Origin: Opitutaceae bacterium
GTDB lineage: Bacteria; Verrucomicrobiota; Verrucomicrobiia; Opitutales; Opitutaceae
Length of the DNA: 64,000 bases
NCBI GenBank assembly: GCA_003164715.1
Contig: PLTZ01000030.1
Location: forward strand, 24,504-88,503
Direction of reading: 5' to 3'
The position numbers and the translations under genes are program-made. A model generated the notes under the pieces. That model saw only the letters and a list, made by a program, of their open reading frames with translations. It had not been told where the DNA came from and did no database searches. Of this stretch, positions 39,873-49,117 are shown piece by piece (position 1 is the stretch's first letter; every line of letters starts with the position of its first letter).

Positions 39873-40391
39873 TCAGAGCAGAACCCAGACCGCGTGCGCC
39901 AGGTGCAGCGTCGCGCACGTCGCCAGGGCGGCCGCCGTGTCGTCAAGGACGACCCCCCATCCCCCGGGCAGCTCCTGGAGGGCGTTAATGACCAGGGGCT
40001 TCTTGATGTCGTAGAAACGAAAGAGAGCGAAGCCTGCGACCAAGAGCCCCAGGAACGGGAGCGGGCCCGGCCCCACGATCATCCGCCAGCCGAGGAAGCA
40101 GAGGGGCATGGAGACAAACTCGTCCAGGATGATCTCGCCCGGGTCATGCCTGCCGAGGCGGATCTCCGCCTCGCCGCAGATTCCCACGGCAAGGTACCCG
40201 AGGACGGCGATCGCGACCGCGCTCTCGACCAACCCGAGCGGAAAGAAGCAGACGACGAAGAAGAGGACGCCCGCCGCCGAGCCCCAGGTCCCCGGGGCCC
40301 TCATCCGCAGCCCGAGGGGGCCCAGGGTCGCCATGGCCAGGAGGCCCTCCGTGGGGAGGTGCCTCGGCCAGGACGGTTGCTCAAGCTTCAT
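39873..40391 (-). CDS. pgpA: phosphatidylglycerophosphatase A
   Basis: MRAPGTWGSAAGVLFF; HDPGEIILDEFVSMPLCFLG; FYDIKKPLVINALQELPGGWGVVLDDTAAAL. Confidence 0.9.
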   Translation of the reverse strand: MKLEQPSWPRHLPTEGLLAMATLGPLGLRMRAPGTWGSAAGVLFFVVCFFPLGLVESAVAIAVLGYLAVGICGEAEIRLGRHDPGEIILDEFVSMPLCFLGWRMIVGPGPLPFLGLLVAGFALFRFYDIKKPLVINALQELPGGWGVVLDDTAAALATCATLHLAHAVWVLL

Positions 40392-40984
40392 GGCGCCTTG
40401 ACGTCGTCCCCGAACACGAGCCGGGAATTCCTCGCGATGTAGCGGCACCCCGACCAGACGGAGAGCGCCGTGCCGGCGACAAAGACGATGAGGCCCACCT
40501 TGTCGACGTTGCCGGCAAAGAGCGTCGCATCCCAACCGAAGAGGCGGGTCCCATCCCGGGCCACCATCGGAGCCCCCAGGAAGAAGCCCAGGGCGATCAG
40601 CTGCGTGACCGTCTTGGACTTGCCGTGGCTGTCCGCGGAGACGACGACGCCCTTGGTCGCCGCGACCATGCGCATCCCCGTGACGAGGAACTCGCGGCAC
40701 AGCGTGATGAGCGCGAGCGAGACCCATATCTTGTGCAGGTCGACGAGGGCGATGACGATGCCCATCACCATGATCTTGTCGGCCATGGCGTCCATCAGCT
40801 TCCCGAAGCTCGAGACGAGCCCGCGGGAGCGGGCGAGGTAGCCGTCGAGCCAGTCGCCGAGCGCCGCCGCGATGAAGAGCGTGAAGGCGAGCGTCGCCGC
40901 GCCCGGCCATGCGCAGAACATGAGCCCGACGATGACGAACATCAGCGGGATCCGCGAAAGCGTGATGGCGTTCGGCAGGTTCAT
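40388..40984 (-). CDS. pgsA: CDP-diacylglycerol-glycerol-3-phosphate 3-phosphatidyltransferase
   Basis: MNLPNAITLSRIPLMFV; DWLDGYLARSRGLVSSFGKLMDAMADKIMV. Confidence 0.93.
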   Translation of the reverse strand: MNLPNAITLSRIPLMFVIVGLMFCAWPGAATLAFTLFIAAALGDWLDGYLARSRGLVSSFGKLMDAMADKIMVMGIVIALVDLHKIWVSLALITLCREFLVTGMRMVAATKGVVVSADSHGKSKTVTQLIALGFFLGAPMVARDGTRLFGWDATLFAGNVDKVGLIVFVAGTALSVWSGCRYIARNSRLVFGDDVKAP

Positions 40985-41086
40985 CTTCTCGCTTAACAAC
41001 ATACGCGCCGGCGGCGAAGGCAACATCGTAGAGAGGAACACGCTCGCCAGACGGGCGGTTAGGTTATTTCTTTGGTGAAGTCGCCC

Positions 41087-41566
41087 ATGCGCCACTGCAT
41101 TTATCCAGGAACCTTCGACCCCATCACCTACGGCCACCTAGACGTGCTCGCGCGCGCCGCCCAGCTCTTCGACCGGGTGACCGTCTCGGTGGCGGACAAC
41201 CCGGGCAAGAAGCCGCTGTTCACCTCGGAGGAGCGCGTGGCCATGATCCTTCCCAACATCGCCCAGTTCCCGAACGTCGCGGCGACGACGTTCGGCGGGC
41301 TCTTGGTGGACTTCGCGGTGAACCAGAAGGCCAACGCGATCATCCGCGGGCTGCGCGCGTTCTCCGACTTCGAGTTCGAGTTCAACATGGCGCTCATGAA
41401 CCGCCATCTCCAGCCGCTGGTGGAGACGATCTTCGTCATGCCAAACGAGCAGTTCAGCTATACGAGCAGCTCCCTGGTCAAGCAGGTCGCCAGCCACGGC
41501 GGCCCCGTCGGACACTTCGTTCCGCCCAACGTCGCCGAGGCGCTGCGCGTCGCGTTCTCAAAATGA
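41087..41566 (+). CDS. coaD: pantetheine-phosphate adenylyltransferase
   Basis: CIYPGTFDPITYGHLDVLARA; RGLRAFSDFEFEFNMALMNR; YTSSSLVKQVASHGG. Confidence 0.95.
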   Translation: MRHCIYPGTFDPITYGHLDVLARAAQLFDRVTVSVADNPGKKPLFTSEERVAMILPNIAQFPNVAATTFGGLLVDFAVNQKANAIIRGLRAFSDFEFEFNMALMNRHLQPLVETIFVMPNEQFSYTSSSLVKQVASHGGPVGHFVPPNVAEALRVAFSK

Positions 41567-42207
41567 GCGTGGGCCGCACCCGGGCCTTGGGGCTTTGCCT
41601 CCCGATCATCGTGGGTCTCCTGGGAGTGGCCGCGCCCGCCGCCGCGGCGCCCTCGCTCGGCGACGCCGTCTCGCTCTACCGGCAGCAGCGCTTTGCCGAG
41701 GCGAGGACCCTCTTGGAGACCCTGGCGGCCTCGCAGCCCGCCAACGCCGAGGCCAGCTACTATCTCGGCATGGCCCTCCTTCGGGAGGGGGGCCCCTCCT
41801 CGCTCGACTTGGCCCGGTCGTGGCTCGGCAAGGCGGTCAAGCTCTCCCCGTCCAACGAGAACTACCTTTCGCAGTACGCCGGGGTCTGCCTGCTTGCGGC
41901 GGACCGCGACAACTCGTTCTCGCTCGCCCTGGAGGGCCGCGAGGCGATGGTGCGCGCGATCGCCCAGGATCCCGGCGATCTGGAGGCGCGCGAGGGGCTC
42001 ATGAGGTTCTACGCGAAGGCGCCCTGGCCCCTCGGCGACCCGGCGAAGGCCCTGGCGCAGGCGGCCGACATTGCCAAGGCCGACCCGAGGCGCGGCGCGG
42101 CCGCCTACCGCTCCCTGGCCGAGGCCTTCCAGAGGGCCGGGCTCGGGGGGCAGGCCCAACTGGCCGCCGAGACAGCCCAAAGCCTCGCTCCCGGCCGTCC
42201 GCAGTGA
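41563..42207 (+). CDS. exported TPR-containing protein
   Basis: Signal-like N-term; AVSLYRQQRFAEARTLLETLAASQPANAEASYYLGMALLREGG. Confidence 0.75.
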   Translation: MSVGRTRALGLCLPIIVGLLGVAAPAAAAPSLGDAVSLYRQQRFAEARTLLETLAASQPANAEASYYLGMALLREGGPSSLDLARSWLGKAVKLSPSNENYLSQYAGVCLLAADRDNSFSLALEGREAMVRAIAQDPGDLEAREGLMRFYAKAPWPLGDPAKALAQAADIAKADPRRGAAAYRSLAEAFQRAGLGGQAQLAAETAQSLAPGRPQ

Positions 42208-42219
42208 TACGCCTCACCC

Positions 42220-43044
42220 ATGCCGCGCATTCCAATAGAGGATAACTTCAGCGATGTCGTGTCCAAGGCCCAGCGGGGCCTGCGGATCTCGGACGAGGAG
42301 CTGTGCAAGCGGGCCGAGGTGACCCCGGAGGACCTCGCCGCCGTCAAGTCCGGGCGCGTCATCGACGCCGTCATCCGCCGGGTGGCCCGCCACCTGCGCC
42401 TCGGTCCGAACGCCCTCGAGGACCTCGCGCACAAGCGGTGGTATCCCGACGCCCCGGCGTTCCCCCACGGCTTCGCGATCTTCAACACGCCCTTCGAGGA
42501 CATCTTCGTGAACAGCTACCTCGTCTGGGACGCGCGCGAGAAGGTGGGCGCCGCCTTCGACACGGGCGCAGACTCCCAGGGGATGCTCGACGTCATCGGC
42601 ACCGAGAAGATCCGCCTGCAGATGATCTTCATCACCCACACGCACGACGACCACATCGCCGACCTGGCGCGCCTTGCCAGGGAGACGGGCGCCGAGGTGT
42701 GGGCGAGCGAGCGCGAGCCCGTGAGCCACCCGGGGGCACAGGTGTTCCGCGAGAACGCCCACTTCCACATCGGCGGGCTCGCGATAAAGACGCTCTCCAC
42801 GTGGGGGCATTCCCCGGGCCAGACGACGTTCTACGTGACGGGCTTGAGCTATCCCCTCGCCGTGGTGGGCGACTCCCTCTTTGCCGGCTCGATCGGCGGC
42901 AGCACGGAGCACTTCGCCGACCAGCACAAGAACGACGTCGAGAAGATCCTCAGGCTGCCGCGCAACACCGTCCTCGCCTGCGGTCACGGGCCGCTCACCA
43001 CCGTCGGCCAGGAAAAGGTCCACAACCCTTTTTTCACGTCCTAA
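42220..43044 (+). CDS. MBL-fold metallohydrolase with N-terminal HTH-like region
   Basis: THTHDDHIADLARL (HxHxDH), GHSPGQTTFYV, VVGDSLFAGSIGG, CGHGPLTTV; N-term ISDEELCKRAEVTPEDLAAVKSGRVIDAVIRRVARHL. Confidence 0.85.
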   Translation: MPRIPIEDNFSDVVSKAQRGLRISDEELCKRAEVTPEDLAAVKSGRVIDAVIRRVARHLRLGPNALEDLAHKRWYPDAPAFPHGFAIFNTPFEDIFVNSYLVWDAREKVGAAFDTGADSQGMLDVIGTEKIRLQMIFITHTHDDHIADLARLARETGAEVWASEREPVSHPGAQVFRENAHFHIGGLAIKTLSTWGHSPGQTTFYVTGLSYPLAVVGDSLFAGSIGGSTEHFADQHKNDVEKILRLPRNTVLACGHGPLTTVGQEKVHNPFFTS

Positions 43045-43122
43045 GGCGCGACCTATGGGTATGTTCCGTACTCGACTCCCATGAACGGCTCTCGCAAAGT
43101 ACCCTACAACATCACCCAATCG

Positions 43123-44535
43123 ATGAAACGAAAAACCACGTTCATTCTGGTCCTCGCATTTGGACTTGTTATGGCGTGGATCTCGATCATCACCGACGAG
43201 AAGGTCCGCGAGCGCCTGGGCGGCACGCTCTACATCATCGGGTTCGCGATCTGCGGGGCCCTGCTGATGATGCTGGCGGGCTACGTGTGGGACCAGACGC
43301 TTGCGAAGTCGCTCAAGTCGCTGCGCGACACGACGGATTCCGTACAGATCGAGGATGCCCCGCTGATCAGCGACGAGTCCGATTCGGACGAGATCATCGG
43401 ACTGGCGCGCAAGATCGAGCGGATGGCCCGCTCGCTCCAGCAGGTCGAGGCGAGCTACAAGGGGATCGTCGAGGACCAGCCCGACCTCATCTGCCGCTAC
43501 CGCAACGACGGGAAGATCACGTTCGTGAACGGCGCCTACGCGCGCGCCGTGAACCGCAAGCGGACGGAGCTGGTGGGCGTCGAATTCCCGTACTTCACGC
43601 CGGGCGCCGCGATCGCGGACGAGCCGTACACGTTTGAGACCGAGATGGTGTTTAACGACGGAAGGCGCCTGTGGATCCGGTGGACCCAGCGCGCCATAAA
43701 GGACGACGACCGCACCACCATGGAGTACCAGTCGGTGGGCCACGACATCACCGAGCGCAAGGAGGCCGAGGCGGCGCTCTTGCGGGCGAAGGAGGCGGCG
43801 GAGGCCGCCGACCGGGCCAAGTCCGAGTTCCTCGCGATCGTCAGCCACGAACTGAGGACGCCGATCAACGCGATCATCGGGTTCTCGAAGATGCTCGCGT
43901 CGACCACGCTGACCCTGGACCAGCGGGAGCAGGTGGAGATGGTCAACTCGAGCGGCCTCGCTCTGGAGAAGATCATCGCGGACATCCTCAACCTGTCCAA
44001 GATCGACTCGGGCAAGATCGAAATCGAGCACGCGCCGTTCTCGCTGCGCATGTGCGTCCAGGACATCTGCGCGTTCTTCGCCCCCAAGGCGCGGTCGCTC
44101 GCGCTGGCGCTGGACTCGAAGGTCGACGCCGGCGTCCCCGAGATTCTGAACAGCGACGAGGCCCGCATCCGCCAGATCCTCACCAACCTGATCGGCAACG
44201 CCCTGAAGTTCACCGAGCGCGGCGGGGTCTCCGTCGAGGTCTCGTGCGCCCGCGGCGAGCCGCTCGAGCCGGGCTCGCCCCGGCGCGTCGCGCGCCTCTT
44301 CTTCGCGGTCAAGGACTCCGGGATCGGCATTCCGGCGGACAAGCTCGACCTTCTGTTCATGCCTTTCAGCCAGGTCGACACCTCGTCGACGCGCAGGCGC
44401 GGAGGTACGGGGCTGGGCCTCATCATCTCCAAGCGCCTGTGCGAGCTCATGGGCGGCACGATCTCGGTCGAGAGCCGGCCCGGGGAGGGCTCGACGTTCC
44501 GTTTCTCGATCCTGACCGACTTCGAGGAGGCCTGA
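43123..44535 (+). CDS. membrane PAS-domain sensor histidine kinase
   Basis: Two N-terminal TMs; PAS; FLAIVSHELRTPINAIIGFSKML H-box; RRGGTGLGLIISKRLCELMGG G-box. Confidence 0.92.
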   Translation: MKRKTTFILVLAFGLVMAWISIITDEKVRERLGGTLYIIGFAICGALLMMLAGYVWDQTLAKSLKSLRDTTDSVQIEDAPLISDESDSDEIIGLARKIERMARSLQQVEASYKGIVEDQPDLICRYRNDGKITFVNGAYARAVNRKRTELVGVEFPYFTPGAAIADEPYTFETEMVFNDGRRLWIRWTQRAIKDDDRTTMEYQSVGHDITERKEAEAALLRAKEAAEAADRAKSEFLAIVSHELRTPINAIIGFSKMLASTTLTLDQREQVEMVNSSGLALEKIIADILNLSKIDSGKIEIEHAPFSLRMCVQDICAFFAPKARSLALALDSKVDAGVPEILNSDEARIRQILTNLIGNALKFTERGGVSVEVSCARGEPLEPGSPRRVARLFFAVKDSGIGIPADKLDLLFMPFSQVDTSSTRRRGGTGLGLIISKRLCELMGGTISVESRPGEGSTFRFSILTDFEEA

Positions 44536-44548
44536 AGCGCCGCCCGGC

Positions 44549-45340
44549 TCAGAGGATCTTCCAGCGGAAGCGCAGGACCTCGGCCCACGCGCTCCTGCCC
44601 GACCCCAGCACCCGGCTCTCCTCGAAGTCCCACTCGAAGTTCTTGGAGATCGACAGCGTCGCGCCGCCGCCGAGTGTCCCGGAGAAGCTCGAGGACCCCG
44701 CGGTCGAGTCGCTGAGCGTCGTCTCGGCGTAGGCCCCGAGCGTGCTCCCCAGGCTCCACTTGAGGTAGGCGCTCCCGTACCAGCGGGTGTCGTAGCGCGT
44801 GTTCGCCACGTTGCGAAACTCGTCCCACTCGACCATCGCGGCCGCCTTCGTGCCCGCGGCGATATCCATCGACCACGGCAGGATGAGGCCCCCCTCGACC
44901 GAGTTGTTGCCCACGGCGCTCGAGTTCGTGGGCAGCATCACATAGGGGACAATCGCCGCGGCCACGCCCGTCGAGGGATCGCGCCAGAAGGTCCACTTGG
45001 CCCTGAGGGTCACGTCCCCCACCCCGCTCTCGGTGTGGTCTGAGCCGTCCTTCGAAAACGTGTCCCGCAGGAACAGCTGCGCGCCGACCTCGGCATCGAG
45101 CGTGTTCGTCAGGCCGGCCGAGACGAGCGTCGTACCGAGCGCCACGGCCTTGTACTGATTGGGCGCGGTCGTGTCCGGGTTGATCCCCAGGGAGATCGCG
45201 TCCATGCGCATCAGGACGGAGCCCGGCTCGATCGTCTGGGTGGTCTCCGTCACCTGGGCGCGAAGCCCGGGCGCGAGGCACGCCGCGAGCAGGACAACCG
45301 ATGCGAGCGAAGCCGGATTCAACCTCGGAGGGTGGCGCAT
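44549..45340 (-). CDS. predicted outer-membrane beta-barrel protein (phenol MetA-degradation/transporter-like)
   Basis: Signal LASVVLLAACLAPGLRAQ; alternating beta-strand pattern; terminal aromatic-rich strand EVLRFRWKIL. Confidence 0.65.
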   Translation of the reverse strand: MRHPPRLNPASLASVVLLAACLAPGLRAQVTETTQTIEPGSVLMRMDAISLGINPDTTAPNQYKAVALGTTLVSAGLTNTLDAEVGAQLFLRDTFSKDGSDHTESGVGDVTLRAKWTFWRDPSTGVAAAIVPYVMLPTNSSAVGNNSVEGGLILPWSMDIAAGTKAAAMVEWDEFRNVANTRYDTRWYGSAYLKWSLGSTLGAYAETTLSDSTAGSSSFSGTLGGGATLSISKNFEWDFEESRVLGSGRSAWAEVLRFRWKIL

Positions 45341-45399
45341 CCCGGTCAGGTTCGCCGCCCGCCCGTTCGCTGTCACGACCAAAAAACGCCCGCCGCGCT

Positions 45400-46254
45400 T
45401 CAGTCGAAGATGATCGTCCGGTTGGCGCAGAGGAACACCCGGTCCTCGTTCAAGAGCCTCAGGGAATTCGCGAGGACGGTGCGCTCGATGTCGCGGCCGG
45501 CCCTCGCCAGGTCGTGGGGAGAGTAGGAGTGGTCCATCGGGATCACCTGCTGCATGATGATCGGGCCCTCGTCCAGCTGGTCGGAGACAAAGTGCGCGGT
45601 CGCGCCGATCACCTTCACGCCGCGCTGGAAGGCCTGGTGGTAGGGCCGCGCCCCGACAAAGGCGGGGAGGAAGGAATGGTGGATGTTGACGATCCGGTTC
45701 GGCCACGCGGAGACGAACCGGGGGCTCAGGATCCGCATGTACTTGGCAAGGACCAGGAAATCGGGCTTCAGCGGCCCGATGAGCGCCAGAAGCGCCTCCT
45801 CGTGCGCCTCCCGGCCCAGGCCCTCGTGGCTCACATGGTGGAACGGAACCGAGAACTTCTCGGCGAGCGGCCGAAGGACCTCGTGGTTGCTCGCGACCGC
45901 GACCAGGTCCGCGCCGAGCTCGCCGTACGCATGGCGCACGAGGAGGTCGGCCAGGCAGTGGTGCTCGCGCGACACAAGGACGACGATGCGCCGCGGCACG
46001 GCCCTGCGGAAATGCACCTGCGCCCCTTCCGGCAGGACGGCCGCCACGGCCGCCTCAACGGCCGGCGCGTCCAGCAGCCCGTCGCACGCCGTGCGCATGA
46101 AGAACCTGCGGGTCTCCGCGTCGACAAACTCGTGGTTCGAGGTCACGTTTGCGCCCGCGCGAAACAGGACCCCCGTGACCGCGTGGACCAGGCCCGGGCG
46201 GTCGGGACAGTCGACCAGCAGGACGTGCTCCGGTGCTTGGCTGCACTTTTCCAC
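45400..46254 (-). CDS. purU: formyltetrahydrofolate deformylase
   Basis: ACT-like N-term; NIHHSFLPAFVGARPYHQAFQRGVKVIGATAHFVSDQLDEGPIIMQQVIPMDH. Confidence 0.93.
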   Translation of the reverse strand: MEKCSQAPEHVLLVDCPDRPGLVHAVTGVLFRAGANVTSNHEFVDAETRRFFMRTACDGLLDAPAVEAAVAAVLPEGAQVHFRRAVPRRIVVLVSREHHCLADLLVRHAYGELGADLVAVASNHEVLRPLAEKFSVPFHHVSHEGLGREAHEEALLALIGPLKPDFLVLAKYMRILSPRFVSAWPNRIVNIHHSFLPAFVGARPYHQAFQRGVKVIGATAHFVSDQLDEGPIIMQQVIPMDHSYSPHDLARAGRDIERTVLANSLRLLNEDRVFLCANRTIIFD

Positions 46255-46325
46255 GGACGAGAACTCGCCGACGCATTATGGGGAGTCAAGCCGGGCGGTG
46301 AGGCCGGGCCGGCCGAGGCGGCGCC

Positions 46326-47468
46326 CTATTTCCTCAGCACCTCGTAGGTTCCGTCCGCGCCGATCGCCACGTCGTCCCTCGTCAGCGCCCTCGGGTCCGA
46401 ATACAGCGCGCGAAGCTTCGCCGGGTTGTCCCTGGCGAGCGCCCCAAACGGGGGCCAGGGCATGAACCAGGTCCATTTGGGCTGTTGGGTGATTGTCTCA
46501 GGACTCGGCGGCTCCCCGACCTCGCCCATCGCGATCGGCTTGCCGTTGGCGAGCTTCAGGAGGTCCTCGTAGTTCCTCTGGTCGTCCTGGGCCTGGGCCG
46601 CCTTCTTGTGGTAGATGTCCGCCGCAAGCACGTCCACGTACTGCGCTCCCGGCCAGAAGTCCTCGTAGGCGTAGGCCTCGTCGCCGGGATTGGGCCGCGG
46701 CGCGTTGGTGTCCCAGACCCAGATCAGGTTGTTGAGGCGGTGGTGGCGCACGAAGTAGTCGTACATCATGATCCAGAGTTTCCTGAAGCCGTGCTCGCCC
46801 TTCTGGTCGCACCACCAGAACCAGACGCCGTTCATCTCATGGTAGGGCCGCCACAGGACGGGCACGCCCGCGTCCCGCAGCTCTGCCAGGTAGCCGGCGA
46901 TCACGTCGGCCTGCTGTCTCCAGGCCAGGTTCCTCGGGGTCCCGTCGGTCGTCAGCTCCTCCCACTCCTTCGCGGTCGGCCGGTTGCTCATCGCCCAGAT
47001 CTGGGCCCCGTCGCAGGTGTCGCCGAAGCCCGGGGGCGGGGCGTGCCACATGAGCGTGATGATGTGGCCGGCCTTGTGCTCGCGTATGGCGGTCTCGACC
47101 ATCTTCTGCCGGGCCAGCGCTGGCGCCACGTCGATGTAGTAAAGGGGCTCGCCGGGGTTCGTGAGGTTGATGGGGCCACAGTGCTGGAACTTCTGCGGCT
47201 CGGCGCCCTTGTAGGCGAAGCTGAAGTCGGACCCCCACAGGATGGGGCTCTTTCCGGTGATCGCCTGGACGATGTTGGTGTACTTCGAGCCCGAGGCGTC
47301 AAAATTGTGCTGGCCGGTCAGGATGTAGCGGCCCTGGATGTCCACCAGGAACGCGAGGAGGTTCCTTGCCTCCCTCGTCGCATCCGGGTTGACCGGCTCG
47401 CCGTACTGGGGGCCGGCAAGGCCGAGGGCGAGGACGGCCAGCATGGCAAGCTTGCGAGGTGTGGTCAT
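46326..47468 (-). CDS. glycoside hydrolase family 26 (beta-mannanase-like), exported
   Basis: Signal MTTPRKLAMLAVLALGLAG; WRPYHEMNGVWFWW; GEVGEPPSPE; LIWVWDTNAP. Confidence 0.85.
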   Translation of the reverse strand: MTTPRKLAMLAVLALGLAGPQYGEPVNPDATREARNLLAFLVDIQGRYILTGQHNFDASGSKYTNIVQAITGKSPILWGSDFSFAYKGAEPQKFQHCGPINLTNPGEPLYYIDVAPALARQKMVETAIREHKAGHIITLMWHAPPPGFGDTCDGAQIWAMSNRPTAKEWEELTTDGTPRNLAWRQQADVIAGYLAELRDAGVPVLWRPYHEMNGVWFWWCDQKGEHGFRKLWIMMYDYFVRHHRLNNLIWVWDTNAPRPNPGDEAYAYEDFWPGAQYVDVLAADIYHKKAAQAQDDQRNYEDLLKLANGKPIAMGEVGEPPSPETITQQPKWTWFMPWPPFGALARDNPAKLRALYSDPRALTRDDVAIGADGTYEVLRK

Positions 47469-47590
47469 GGCGGGGGCAGTGGGGTTGAATCGCTGCGGCG
47501 CCGCGCGCCGCGGTCGCCGAGCGCAGTCCATAATGGCCTCAATGGCAACTGCGGCTACGGAACCCACCTGTGGATGCACCCGGACGCCCG

Positions 47591-48100
47591 TCAGGGCCTC
47601 GCCAGTGCCTTCGCCTTGGCCTTTTCAAACTCCGCGTCGCTCAGGACCCCCTGGTCCCTGAGCGCCTTGAGCCTCGCCAGCTCCGAGGCCAGGTCCATCC
47701 GGGTCGCAGGGCCCGCGCGGGCGATCGGCCTCAGGTAAAGGTCGAAGAGCTCCACGAAACGACCGAAGGATTCCACCCTGCCGTCCACGAGGCGCACCAC
47801 ATACCGCGGCTGGCGGTCATGGATCGCAACGTGGGCCGGCAGCTCGAGGTAATAGGTCATGAATTCCGCGTTCACCTCGGCGCTCGTGCTGTCGGGCGGA
47901 CCCAGCACCGACTGCACCTGCTCCTTGGTCATGCCGATCCGCAGGTCGGCAAGCTTGAGGGACGAGGTGCTCCCGAACACGTTCTTCGGAGCCGCGTAGG
48001 TGTACCCCCCCGGCACGTGGCCCGGGTCGCCGGACGACTGGCATCCGGCGAGCAGCGCCGCGGCAAGGGGCGCGGCGATCCATGGGGCCTTGGTGTTCAT
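47591..48100 (-). CDS. lipoprotein with BamE/SmpA-like domain and C-terminal SHOCT motif (copy 1)
   Basis: Lipobox LLAGCQSSG; LRIGMTKEQVQSVLGPPDSTSAEVNAEFMTYYLE; LASELARLKALRDQGVLSDAEFEKAKAKAL. Confidence 0.8.
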   Translation of the reverse strand: MNTKAPWIAAPLAAALLAGCQSSGDPGHVPGGYTYAAPKNVFGSTSSLKLADLRIGMTKEQVQSVLGPPDSTSAEVNAEFMTYYLELPAHVAIHDRQPRYVVRLVDGRVESFGRFVELFDLYLRPIARAGPATRMDLASELARLKALRDQGVLSDAEFEKAKAKALARP

Positions 48101-48166
48101 GCCTGGGTGGGAGCGGCCCGCAATCGCGCGAGGGGCGGCAGCGGTCCGGTGGCGCGAGGGCGTCGG

Positions 48167-48673
48167 TCAGGGCTGGGCCAGGAGCTTGGCCTTCTGAAAC
48201 TCCTCGTCCGTCAGGACCCCCTGGTCCTTGAGCGCCTTGAGCCTCGCGAGCTCCGAAGCCAGGTCCATCTGCGGCGCGGGGGCCGCCGTGCCGACCACCG
48301 CCGCGCCCGACAGCAGCGGGTTGGCCGGGTTGAACACCGACTGCGGAAAATCGGGGCTGCCGGGGGTCGCGCTGGTGACCGGCCTGTTGTACAGGTCGAA
48401 GAGCTGGGCAAAGCGGCCGAACGACTCGACCTTCCCGTTGACCAGCCGGATCATGTAGGGCTGGTCCCTGCCGTAGCCGGCTTCGGACTCGAGGTAGTAG
48501 GTCATGTACTCGACATTCGCCTGGGCGCTCGTGCTGTCGGGCGTGCCCAACATCGACTGCACGTCGGCCTTCGTCATGCCAATCTTGATGTTGTTGAGCT
48601 TGGCGGAGCTTTCGCATCCGGCGAGAAACAGGCCGGCGGCCAGGGCAAGGACGAGCGTGATCTTGGGGTTCAT
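48167..48673 (-). CDS. lipoprotein with BamE/SmpA-like domain and C-terminal SHOCT motif (copy 2)
   Basis: Lipobox LFLAGCESS; IKIGMTKADVQSMLGTPDSTSAQANVEYMTYYLE; LASELARLKALKDQGVLTDEEFQKAKLL. Confidence 0.8.
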   Translation of the reverse strand: MNPKITLVLALAAGLFLAGCESSAKLNNIKIGMTKADVQSMLGTPDSTSAQANVEYMTYYLESEAGYGRDQPYMIRLVNGKVESFGRFAQLFDLYNRPVTSATPGSPDFPQSVFNPANPLLSGAAVVGTAAPAPQMDLASELARLKALKDQGVLTDEEFQKAKLLAQP

Positions 48674-49117
48674 GTTTCTTGGGGAATCCGTTGCGGGTTG
48701 TGGCCTCGTCTCGCCAACAGACCCATCGGCAGGAGCACCGAGGGCTTCATGGGCGAGCATCGGCTGGGCGTATTCAAAGGGGAGAGACGTACTCCGGCAA
48801 CAAAGGATGCGCGGGCCGGCGGAGATCCCGGCGCGGCGTCGGCCTTGGGGACAAGGCCCCCCCTGACGGGCAAATTCCGGCCCTTTCCGCCCCTTAATAG
48901 GGGGTAAAACCGGACTTCTACCTTTATGGCACGCGGGGCCGGACCGCCGAGTTGAGGATGGCCCGGCACGCGGCAGGCATCCTCCCTCGGGCGTTGGCAG
49001 GCAACGACTATTGCAGCCAGGCCGCCTCGCGAGGCGCCGCACCCGGGAGCATCAGGCTGCCCGCCCGGCGCCGCTCCGGCCTTGCCTGCTTGCCCGGAGC
49101 CCCCCCATGTTTGATCC

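Noticed and set aside
42214-44031. 605-aa minus-strand ORF
   Set aside because: Shadow ORF opposite the MBL hydrolase and histidine kinase
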